From Palsa-504 sp963822765 (GTDB lineage Bacteria > Actinomycetota > Actinomycetes > Streptosporangiales > Streptosporangiaceae), in contig CAWGJL010000034.1 in assembly GCA_963822765.1 (NCBI GenBank), positions 29,583 to 93,582 of the forward strand: 64,000 nt of DNA, read 5' to 3'. A program made the translations under genes and the position numbers. The first letter of the stretch is position 1; each line of letters begins with the position of its first letter. Below, piece after piece: positions 41,399 through 49,045 of this stretch. Below the pieces are notes generated by a model, which saw nothing but the letters and a program-made list of their open reading frames with translations, had not been told where the DNA came from and searched no databases.

Positions 41399-42955
41399 GT
41401 GACCGCTGCGATTCGCGCCCGGGCCGATGCCGAGCCGGACGGCCTGGCGCTGGCCGATGATTCCGGGACGCGTACCTGGGCGCAGGTCGCGGCCGACCTG
41501 AACCACGCGGCGGGAGCGCTGCTCGCTGCGGCGCCCGGATCCGCCAACCGGGTCTCGGTGATCGGCGAGAACGCCATCCCGACCCTGGAAGCGCACGCCG
41601 CGGCGCTCACCGTGGGCGTCGGCACGGTCGCGACCTCCCGCCAGCTGCGCGCCGCCGAGCTCGCCGACCAGTACACCGACGCCGGCGTCGTCTGCGCGAT
41701 CGCCGGCCCGGCCAGCCTGCCCGCGGTCCGCGAGGCCGCCGCGCAGGCCGGGCTGCGCACCATCGTCACCCACGGGGCCAAGGAACCGGACGGCGCCCAC
41801 GCGCCGGACGGCGTGCTGCCGTGGGCCGGCTGGCTGGCGGCCGCGCCGCCGGTGCCGCCGGACGCCGGGCAGCGGCCGCCCCGTCCGCCGCTGGTCTACA
41901 CCTCGGGGACCACGGGCCGGGCCCGCGGGGCAGAGGTGCGCTGGACGGTGACCCTGCCCCGCACCGCGGCGGAGTACGTCGCCGCCATCACCGCGGAGTC
42001 GGGCTTCCCGCCGGGCCCGCACCTGGTGGTCGGGCCGCTGCAGCACAACGCGCCACTCACCTCGGTGCGGCACCTGCTGGCCGGCCAGCCGGTCATCATC
42101 TTGGGCCGGTTCGACGCCGAGACCATCCTGCGCCTGATCGCCGAGCACGGCGTCACCTCCTCGGTCATGGTCCCCACCCACTTCCAGCGGCTGCTCGCGC
42201 TGCCCGCCGAGGTACGCGACCGGTACGACGTGTCCAGCCTGCGGATGGTCAGCCAGACCGGATCGGCCTGCCCGGCTGACACCAAACTGGCCATGATCAA
42301 CTGGTTCGGGCCGATCCTGACCGAGTCCTACGGCGGCAGCGAGAGCGGCACCCTGTGCCGGATCGACTCGACCGAATGGCTGGCGCACCGCGGGTCGGTG
42401 GGGCGCCCCCGCGCGCCGTACGAGGTCGTGGTGACCGGCGAAGACGGCCTCGAGCTAAGCGCGGGCGAGGTGGGCGTGCTCGGCTTCCGGGCGCCGGAGG
42501 GCCGCGGGCCGCGGTACCACGCCGACCCGGAGAAGACCAGGAAGGCCTACGTCGCCCCGGGGGTGTTCACCCTCGGCGACGTCGGCTACGTGGACCAGGA
42601 CGGCTACGTGTACATCACCGACCGGATCGCCGACATGGTGGTCTCCGGCGGGGTGAACCTCTACCCGGCCGAGAGCGAGAAGGTGCTCATCACCCACCCG
42701 GCCGTGACCGAGGTCGCGGTGATCGGCGTCCCCCATCCCGACCTGGGGGAGAGCCTGCTCGCCCTGGTGGTGCCGGCCGGCGACCCGCCCGACGCGGCCG
42801 GGCTGGAGGCCTGGTGCCGGGAGCGCCTCGCGCCGTACAAGGTGCCCCGCGCGTACGAGTTCCGGACCGAGCTGATCTACAACGCGATGGGCAAGCCGGA
42901 CAAGAAGGCGATGCGCGCTCCGTACTGGAGCACCGACCGCACCATCGCCGGCTGA
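41399..42955 (+). CDS. AMP-forming acyl-CoA synthetase/ligase
   Basis: A 518-residue ANL-superfamily enzyme. Motifs: YTSGTTGRARGAEV in place of the usual PKG loop, SYGGSESGTLCR, GDVGYVDQDGYVYITDR, and NAMGKPDKK with the catalytic Lys. The A3 loop shows ARG instead of PKG, so Lys in that loop is lost, which may lower or redirect adenylation. GAAGGAG precedes the GTG at 41399. It sits between the ABM and PPDK-like genes and could activate the carboxylate or phospho-compound formed in this pathway. Confidence 0.9.
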   Translation: MTAAIRARADAEPDGLALADDSGTRTWAQVAADLNHAAGALLAAAPGSANRVSVIGENAIPTLEAHAAALTVGVGTVATSRQLRAAELADQYTDAGVVCAIAGPASLPAVREAAAQAGLRTIVTHGAKEPDGAHAPDGVLPWAGWLAAAPPVPPDAGQRPPRPPLVYTSGTTGRARGAEVRWTVTLPRTAAEYVAAITAESGFPPGPHLVVGPLQHNAPLTSVRHLLAGQPVIILGRFDAETILRLIAEHGVTSSVMVPTHFQRLLALPAEVRDRYDVSSLRMVSQTGSACPADTKLAMINWFGPILTESYGGSESGTLCRIDSTEWLAHRGSVGRPRAPYEVVVTGEDGLELSAGEVGVLGFRAPEGRGPRYHADPEKTRKAYVAPGVFTLGDVGYVDQDGYVYITDRIADMVVSGGVNLYPAESEKVLITHPAVTEVAVIGVPHPDLGESLLALVVPAGDPPDAAGLEAWCRERLAPYKVPRAYEFRTELIYNAMGKPDKKAMRAPYWSTDRTIAG

Positions 42956-42986
42956 CCGGGCGAGAAACCAAGCAGACGGAGACGAC

Positions 42987-45473
42987 ATGACGGGTACCGA
43001 AGCGATCTCGACGATCTTCGTACCCTACGGCCAGGGCCGCGGGCGGGGCCTGGACGCGACCGAGCTGGGCGTCCACGGGGTGGAGCTGGACCGGCTGGTC
43101 GCGCTGGGCCTGCCGATCGTGCCCGGCCTGACCGTCCCGGTCTCGCACGCCACGTTGCTGGCCCGGCCGGAGGTGGCGCAGGCCGCGATCGACCTGCTGG
43201 CGCAGGTCGCGGGCCGGCGGTTCGGCGACCCGGAGCATCCGGTCCTGATCCGGCTGCTGGCCAGCACCCCGGTCGGCGCCGGGGTCCCCGCCGACCTGCC
43301 GGGCCTGGGCATCACCGCCGCGTCGGCGCCGGCGCTGGACGAGATCGTCGGCAGCTCGCAGGCCGTCTACGACGTGTTCGCCGCGGCCATCCGCTACGTC
43401 GGCGAGCACGGCGCGGGCATCCCCGGCGATGACTTCGCCGACGCCGAGTACGACGCGCCCAGCCACGCCGAACGCGCGGCGGCGTTCCTGGCCCTGAGCG
43501 CCGCCGCGGGCTGCCCGTACCCGGACGACCCGGCCGGGCAGCTGGCCCAGGCGGCCCAGGCCACGCTGCGCCGCTGGGCCTCCCCGCGCGCCCGCCGCCA
43601 GCGCCGCGGCCAGGGCCTGCCCGACGACCTGCTGCTCGCCCTGCACGTCCAGGCCATCCGGGTCGGGCCGCCGGAGCGGTGCGGGCACGGGGTGGCCGAG
43701 AGCCGTGACCCGGCCACCGGCGCGTTCGCGCCCACCGGCACGTTCCGCCGCAGCATCCGCCGCGGCACGGCGGACAGCCGGCCCGGCGAGCCGCTGGACA
43801 ACCTGCCCGGCGGCCGGGACCTGCTGGCCTCCGCGCTGCGCACCCTGGAGCTGCACCTGGGCGCCGCGGCCCAGGTCGAGTTCGAGATCCGCGACGCCGA
43901 GCTCGCCCTGCTCGCCGCGCGCAAGGTCGAGCGCCCGGCCCCGCGCACCGCGATCCGCCTGGCCGTCGATCTCGCCGAGGCCGGCATCATCGACGACGTG
44001 ACCGCGGTCGCCTCCATCTCCGCACTCGACATCGAGACGCTCCTGCATCCTCAGCTCCAGCTGACCGGCGACGAGGCCGAGTTCGCCCGCGGCCTGCCCG
44101 CCGCGGCCGGCGCCGCCGTCGGGCGGATCGCGCTGAGCAGCGAGCAGGCCGTCGACTGGAGCGAGAAGAGCGATCCGGTCATCCTCGTGGCCGAGGAGAC
44201 CTCGCCGGGCGACCTGCCGGGGATGCTCGCCGCCAAGGCGATCGTCACCGTGCGCGGCGGGCTGGCCGCGCACGCGGCGGTAGTGGCCCGGGGTCTCGGG
44301 CGGCCCGCGGTCTGCGGCGCCACCGCGCTGCGGATCGACCGGGGCGCCGGGACCGTGACCAGCGCCGGCCAGGCGCTGGCCGAAGGCGACCTGATCTCGG
44401 TCGATGGCAGCAGCGGGACCATCTACGCGGGCGCGGTGCACGTCGTCCCGCCGCGGCCCGGCGGCGACCTCGAAGCGCTGCTGCGCCGGGCCGACCAGGT
44501 AAGGCGGCTCGGGGTCAGGACCAACGCGGACAACGGCCGGGACGCCGCGCTGGCCATCCAGTACGGCGCGGAGGGCGTGGGCCTGTGCCGCACCGAGCAT
44601 CAGTTCCTGGGCGAGCGGCTGCCGCTGGTCCGGCGGTACCTGCTCGCCACCGATCCCGCCGAGGAGGCCGCGGCCCTGGTCGAGCTGGCCGCGGCCCAGA
44701 AGGAGGACTTCCTCGACCTGCTCGCCGTGACCGGCAACCGGCCGGTGACCGTGCGGCTGCTGGACGCGCCGCTGCACGAGTTCCTGGGGGAGTCGGCGCA
44801 CGAAGTGAACCCGATGCTGGGGCTGCGCGGCGTCCGGCTGGCCCTGCTGCGCACCGAGCTCTACCCGGCGCAGGCCCGGGCGCTGTTCAGCGCGTGGGTC
44901 GACGTCGCCGCCACCGGGGTCGAGCCCCAGCTGGAGGTGATGGTGCCGCTGGTGGCCCTGGCCGGGGAGCTGGCCTCGGCGGTGCAGAGCATCCACCGCG
45001 CCGCCGCCGAGGTGCAGGCGAGCACCGGAGTGACCGTGCCGTACACCGTGGGCACGATGGTGGAGACGCCGCGCGCCGCGCTGATCGCCGGCCAGCTGGC
45101 CCAGATCGCGCAGTTCATGTCCTTCGGGACCAACGACCTGACCCAGCTCACCTACGGGTTCTCTCGCGACGACGTGGAGGCACAGCTGCTCACCGCGTAC
45201 GTGGAGCGCCAGCTGCTGCCGGTCAGCCCGTTCGCCAGCCTCGACCCGGACGGCGTCGGCGAGCTGCTCAAGACGGCCGTCGCCGCCGCCCGGCGCGTGA
45301 ACCCGGCGATCAAGCTCGGCATCTGCGGCGAGCACGGCGGCGATCCCGCCTCGATCGAACTGTGCGAGCGGCTCCGCCTGGACTACGTCTCCTGCTCGCC
45401 CTCACGGGTGCCCGGCGCCCGCCTGGCCGCCGCCCACGCCTTCGTAGCGGTCAGCGCTCAGCCAGCGACATGA
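42987..45473 (+). CDS. Pyruvate phosphate dikinase-like protein with decayed ATP-grasp region
   Basis: An 828-residue protein in PPDK order. The N-terminal ATP-binding part keeps the LGLPIVPGLTV opening and a GVAESRDPATG segment, but the VRSGA motif reads IRLLA and the LQTR motif reads LAAR, so ATP ligands look lost. The swivel domain has GGLAAHAAVVARG with His429. The C-terminal PEP barrel is complete: EGVGLCRTEH, PMLGLRGVRL, GTMVETPRAAL, SFGTNDLTQLTYG, ICGEHGGDP and the catalytic Cys803 in DYVSCSPSRVP. It could pass phosphate from PEP to His without ATP, like PTS enzyme I. It ends 23 bp inside the convergent TetR gene. Confidence 0.88.
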   Translation: MTGTEAISTIFVPYGQGRGRGLDATELGVHGVELDRLVALGLPIVPGLTVPVSHATLLARPEVAQAAIDLLAQVAGRRFGDPEHPVLIRLLASTPVGAGVPADLPGLGITAASAPALDEIVGSSQAVYDVFAAAIRYVGEHGAGIPGDDFADAEYDAPSHAERAAAFLALSAAAGCPYPDDPAGQLAQAAQATLRRWASPRARRQRRGQGLPDDLLLALHVQAIRVGPPERCGHGVAESRDPATGAFAPTGTFRRSIRRGTADSRPGEPLDNLPGGRDLLASALRTLELHLGAAAQVEFEIRDAELALLAARKVERPAPRTAIRLAVDLAEAGIIDDVTAVASISALDIETLLHPQLQLTGDEAEFARGLPAAAGAAVGRIALSSEQAVDWSEKSDPVILVAEETSPGDLPGMLAAKAIVTVRGGLAAHAAVVARGLGRPAVCGATALRIDRGAGTVTSAGQALAEGDLISVDGSSGTIYAGAVHVVPPRPGGDLEALLRRADQVRRLGVRTNADNGRDAALAIQYGAEGVGLCRTEHQFLGERLPLVRRYLLATDPAEEAAALVELAAAQKEDFLDLLAVTGNRPVTVRLLDAPLHEFLGESAHEVNPMLGLRGVRLALLRTELYPAQARALFSAWVDVAATGVEPQLEVMVPLVALAGELASAVQSIHRAAAEVQASTGVTVPYTVGTMVETPRAALIAGQLAQIAQFMSFGTNDLTQLTYGFSRDDVEAQLLTAYVERQLLPVSPFASLDPDGVGELLKTAVAAARRVNPAIKLGICGEHGGDPASIELCERLRLDYVSCSPSRVPGARLAAAHAFVAVSAQPAT

Positions 45474-46086
45474 TCAGCGAGACGCACATCTCCTCGACCG
45501 CGCCCACCAGCGGCCCGCGGGCCACCCGGCTGATCGGGCCCTCCAGGACCGTCGCCTGAGTGGTGAGGATGACGTCGAGCATGACCCGGATGGCCATGCT
45601 GTGCGCCGCGTGCTGCTCACGGGCCTTGCGCGTGCTGCGCGAGGACCGGACGGCCGGGAAGTAGTCGTAGGCCCGCTGCAGGTGCCGCTCCTCCCATTCC
45701 TGGCGCAACTCCAGGGCGTGCGGCGTGGGGCCTTCGGAGTAGCGCGCCACCAGCCGCGCCTCGTCCGGGTGCGTGCTCCAGAACTCCCAGCCCGCGGCGA
45801 GCACCTTGCGCAGGCCGTCGACATTAGGCGTGTCAAAATCCGGGCGGGCCAGGAAAATCTTCTCGCTGAACCCGGCCATGGCGGCCCGCAGCGCCTGCGT
45901 GAAAAGCTCCTCTTTGCCGCCGAAGTGATAGTAGATCGCCGTCGGCGCGACCCCCGCGGCCCGGGCGATGTCCTCGATCCTGGCTTCCACGTACCCGTCG
46001 CGGGAGAACGTCTTGGTCGCGGCTTCGATGATCTCCTTGCGCCGGGAAGGCCGGTGCGCAGGGCGCTTGTCTTGTCCGGGAGTCAC
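45451..46086 (-). CDS. TetR/AcrR family transcriptional regulator
   Basis: About 211 residues. The N-terminal HTH reads KTFSRDGYVEARIEDIARAA and APTAIYYHFGGKEELF, the classical TetR DNA-binding helices. The C-terminal ligand domain is variable. GAGGAAAAAC before GTG 46086 supports this start; an ATG at 46119 is possible but would leave only 3 bp to the divergent ATG. Its stop overlaps the end of the PPDK-like gene, so transcription is convergent there. It may repress the ABM-ligase-PPDK operon or the neighbouring TetR gene. Confidence 0.88.
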   Translation of the reverse strand: MTPGQDKRPAHRPSRRKEIIEAATKTFSRDGYVEARIEDIARAAGVAPTAIYYHFGGKEELFTQALRAAMAGFSEKIFLARPDFDTPNVDGLRKVLAAGWEFWSTHPDEARLVARYSEGPTPHALELRQEWEERHLQRAYDYFPAVRSSRSTRKAREQHAAHSMAIRVMLDVILTTQATVLEGPISRVARGPLVGAVEEMCVSLIMSLAER

Positions 46087-46122
46087 GTTTTTCCTCGTAG
46101 GCGGTCCGTTAGGATACATATT
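46087..46122. promoter_or_regulatory. 36-bp gap between divergent TetR genes
   Basis: The two TetR genes start only 36 bp apart (GTG 46086 and ATG 46123). Each ribosome site lies in this gap (AGGA at 46111-46114 for the + gene, complement GAGGA for the - gene). Both promoters must overlap neighbouring coding DNA, so autoregulation by either protein would affect both genes. Confidence 0.5.
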
Positions 46123-46767
46123 ATGACGGTCGACGCCACCGCGCGGAAACCGGCGAACCGGCCGTCTCGCAGGCACTACCTGATCGACGCGGCCGTGGAG
46201 CTGTTCTCGCTCGAGCCATGGGAATTTATTACCGTAGCCGACATCGTGGAGCGCGCGGGAATGACGCCTGCGACGTTCTATTATCACTTCTCCTCACGGG
46301 AGCAGTTGCTCGAGGAGATCGTTCAGGATTTCGCGCAGAAATGGATTGCCATGGTCGAGCGGCTGCTGGCCGCCGCCGACACCCCGGACGCGCTGATCGA
46401 CGTGGCCGGGCAGCTGCTGGCCGAGATCGACAGCTCCGGGCCGGTGGCCAAGATCTTCTTCCTGAGCACCGAAAAGGAGCCGCTGCTCGCCGAGCGGATC
46501 CGGACCGACGCCCGCAAGCGGCTGATCCGGTCGGCGACCAAGGCCGTCCGCCGGCTCGATCCCCGCCGCGACCGGGCCCGCGCGCACGTCAACGGGGTGG
46601 CGATGATCGTCTTGTACGAGATGGCGGCCCGCTCCCACCTCGGCCTCGCCGACGCGTACCGCACCCTCGGCCCGCGCCGCTTCCGCCTCGAGCTGGCCAA
46701 GCTAAGCCGCGTCTCCACCGGCTTCGCCGCAACCCCCGAAACCCCCGAAGCCAAGCCCCAGCCTTAA
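46123..46767 (+). CDS. TetR family transcriptional regulator
   Basis: A 214-residue regulator. The HTH spans about 18-60 (AAVELFSLEPWEFITVADIV, AGMTPATFYYHFSSREQLL). The C-terminal ligand domain holds FLSTEKEPLLAERIRTDARK. The ATG at 46123 follows AGGA by 8 bp. It differs strongly from its divergent neighbour outside the HTH, so the two are not a recent duplication. It could control the PHA synthase locus or the catabolic operon on its left. Confidence 0.88.
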   Translation: MTVDATARKPANRPSRRHYLIDAAVELFSLEPWEFITVADIVERAGMTPATFYYHFSSREQLLEEIVQDFAQKWIAMVERLLAAADTPDALIDVAGQLLAEIDSSGPVAKIFFLSTEKEPLLAERIRTDARKRLIRSATKAVRRLDPRRDRARAHVNGVAMIVLYEMAARSHLGLADAYRTLGPRRFRLELAKLSRVSTGFAATPETPEAKPQP

Positions 46768-48914
46768 CCGGCATCCATGGCAGAGTCCTTGACCATGGAC
46801 GTACCCGACGAACTGCTCACCGCCGCCGTCGAGATCACCCGCGCGGCGCGTGGGCGGAGGCGGTCAACCCGGCCACCTGGTCGGAGGAACTGCTCGTCCG
46901 GCTGCACCGGGAGGTCCTCCTGCTCCCGGACGTCAAGGGCATGCTGGCCGTCGCCTCCGGCCAGATCGACGCCCTGATCATCGCCGGCCTGCCCATGGAT
47001 TATGAGGACATCGCGCCGATCCCGCTCATCGTGACCGAAGCCGGGGGCCGCGTCTCGGACCTGGCCGGCCACGACGCCCTGACCGGGAACGGCACCGTCC
47101 TGGCCAGCAACGGCCACATCCACGACGCACTGCTCGACCTCGTCCGGGACGTGCCATCCGGCCGGGACTACCAATCCCTGATCCAGGCCCGCAAGTAACA
47201 GACCTAACCGAACCCGGTCCCGCACATACCCACCGGGCGCCGGCTCGAGCACTGGATGCGTGCTGCTCCCAAGGTGCCCAGGTACAGGCATCTCATCCCC
47301 GGAGCGCGAGATCGTCCAGTCCGCCCACACCTGCCACCACGTCCCGGGCTGCTTGGTCGCCGACTTGAACCACGCGTCCGGCCCGGCCCCGGTCTCGCCG
47401 TCGATGTAGTACGTCGCCTTCGGGTTGCCGGGCGGGTTGACCAGGCTGGCGATGTGCCCCGCGTTGCTCAGCACGAACGTCGACGGCCCGCCCACCAGCT
47501 CGGTCGTCCGGTAGCAGCCCTTCCACGGCGTCAGGTGGTCGGTGATCGCGCCGGTCACGAACGTCGGGATGGTGATCCGGCTCAGGTCCACCCCGCTGCC
47601 CAGCACCGAAACCCCGCCCGGCCGGCACAGCGTGTTGTGCTTGAAGATGTCCAGGAACTCGCCGTGCAGCCGCGCGGGCAGGTTCGTGCTGTCCGCGTTC
47701 CAGGCCAGGATGTCGAACACCGGCAGCGGGTCGCCCATCAGGTAGTTGCTGACCCAGTAGTTGAACACCAGGTCGTCGGGCCGCATCCAGGAGAACACGG
47801 TGCCCAGCTGCCGCCCGGTGATGACCCCGGCCCGGCTCGACCGCTTCTGGGCCAGCTCCAGCAGGCGCGGCGCCGAGAACGCGCCCAGCGCGGCCCGCGA
47901 ATCGAAGTCCAGCAGCGTCACCGCGAACGAAGCCGCCCGCACCCGCCCCGCAGCAGAGCCGGCCTCAGCCGACAGAACCGTCGACATCAAGATCCCGCCC
48001 GCGCAGAACCCGATCGTGCTCAGCTCCGGCGAATCGCAGATCTCGCTGACCACGTCCATCGCCGACCGGATCCGGGCCGCGTACTCATCCATGCCCAGCC
48101 CGCCCTGGGCCGCGGACGGGTTGCGCCAGCTGATCAGGAACACCTGCAGGCCGCGGCTCACCGCGTACTCCACGAAACTGCGGCCCGGCCGCAGGTCCAG
48201 GAAGTAGTAGCGGCCGATCGGCGGCGGGATGATCAGCACCGGCTGCCGCCGCACCGTGCCCGTCGACGGCGTGTACTGGATGACCTCGGCGAGCTCGTCG
48301 CGGTCGACGACCGCGCCCGGCGTGACCGCCAGGTCGGTCCCCACCTCGAACGCTCCCCGGTCCGTCTGCGACGGCATGCCGCCGTTCGAGCGCAGGTCGC
48401 GCCACCACTGGCGCGCGCCCCGGGCCACGCTTACGCCCCCGGTGTCGAACGCCCGCTTGAGCGCCGCCGGATTACTCAAGAAGAAGTTGGTCGGCGCGGC
48501 CGCGCTCATCACGATGTTGGCCACGAACCGGGCCCGCTCGGCGTCCTGCCAGCTCCGCCGACCGCCATCAGGGCCGCCACCAAGGCCGCCGTCGAGGTCG
48601 TCGACCAGGTTCCCGGCCGATTCGCACAGGCTCAGGTATTCCTGGCACAGCCGCCGGAACGCCGGGTTCTGCACCCACGCCGGGTCGGCGAAGCGCCGGT
48701 CGCCCTTGGCGGGCGCGCGGTCGGACTTCCCGGCCAGGATGCGCAGCGTGTCCCCGGCCAGCCGGCGCGTCTCCCGCGCGACGCTCCGCGGCTGGGCCAG
48801 TGTCATGCCGATTCCCTGCAGCAGCAAGGTCGCGGTGGGAATGCCGATCGCCTCGCCGGCCTCGACGATGCCGAGCGCCTCGTCCTCGTTACCGGGCGGT
48901 CCTCCCGAGCTCAT
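46764..48914 (-). CDS. phaC: Polyhydroxyalkanoate synthase (PhaC-type), with readthrough tail
   Basis: Family-like residues run from ATG 48914 (GGGAGGA upstream) to about residue 566 (near 47217), the normal size of a class I PhaC, which polymerises (R)-3-hydroxyacyl-CoA. The lipase-like box is GFCAGG with Cys304; Asp459 (GAITDHLTPW) and His487 (NAGHIASL) complete the triad. After PGGYVRDRV the frame stays open for about 150 codons antisense to the IMPase remnant, so the true stop has probably been lost; a TAG lies in the next frame at that point. No depolymerase or phasin gene is nearby. Confidence 0.85.
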   Translation of the reverse strand: MSSGGPPGNEDEALGIVEAGEAIGIPTATLLLQGIGMTLAQPRSVARETRRLAGDTLRILAGKSDRAPAKGDRRFADPAWVQNPAFRRLCQEYLSLCESAGNLVDDLDGGLGGGPDGGRRSWQDAERARFVANIVMSAAAPTNFFLSNPAALKRAFDTGGVSVARGARQWWRDLRSNGGMPSQTDRGAFEVGTDLAVTPGAVVDRDELAEVIQYTPSTGTVRRQPVLIIPPPIGRYYFLDLRPGRSFVEYAVSRGLQVFLISWRNPSAAQGGLGMDEYAARIRSAMDVVSEICDSPELSTIGFCAGGILMSTVLSAEAGSAAGRVRAASFAVTLLDFDSRAALGAFSAPRLLELAQKRSSRAGVITGRQLGTVFSWMRPDDLVFNYWVSNYLMGDPLPVFDILAWNADSTNLPARLHGEFLDIFKHNTLCRPGGVSVLGSGVDLSRITIPTFVTGAITDHLTPWKGCYRTTELVGGPSTFVLSNAGHIASLVNPPGNPKATYYIDGETGAGPDAWFKSATKQPGTWWQVWADWTISRSGDEMPVPGHLGSSTHPVLEPAPGGYVRDRVRLGLLLAGLDQGLVVPAGWHVPDEVEQCVVDVAVAGQDGAVPGQGVVAGQVRDAAPGFGHDERDRRDVLIIHGQAGDDQGVDLAGGDGQHALDVREQEDLPVQPDEQFLRPGGRVDRLRPRAARVISTAAVSSSSGTSMVKDSAMDAG
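46777..47198 (+). pseudogene. Inositol monophosphatase-family remnant
   Basis: An N-terminal MDVPDELLTAAVEITRAA (ATG 46777) is separated by an indel and a large internal deletion from a C-terminal segment with LPMDYEDIAPIPLIVTEAGG, ALTGNGTVLASNGHIHDALL. These are the family's C-terminal metal/substrate residues (HisN/IMPase-like); the EExxxxG and DP(I/L)DGT motifs are missing. The total is about 140 codons against about 260 in the family, so no active enzyme is expected. Confidence 0.7.
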
Positions 48915-49045
48915 ACCAGGTCCTCCCGAGGTCAGGCCCTCCGGCGGCAAATCCGCCAACGGGAGTGTAACTCCCAGACACAGACTCCAGTAACCCTTCG
49001 CCTCAAGGGCTTTCACCTCGGATTAATGAGTTAGATGATGGAGCG

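Noticed and set aside
42690..45335. An 881-codon - strand open frame
   Set aside because: It is antisense to the PPDK-like gene, whose motifs are complete; the frame has no family residues.
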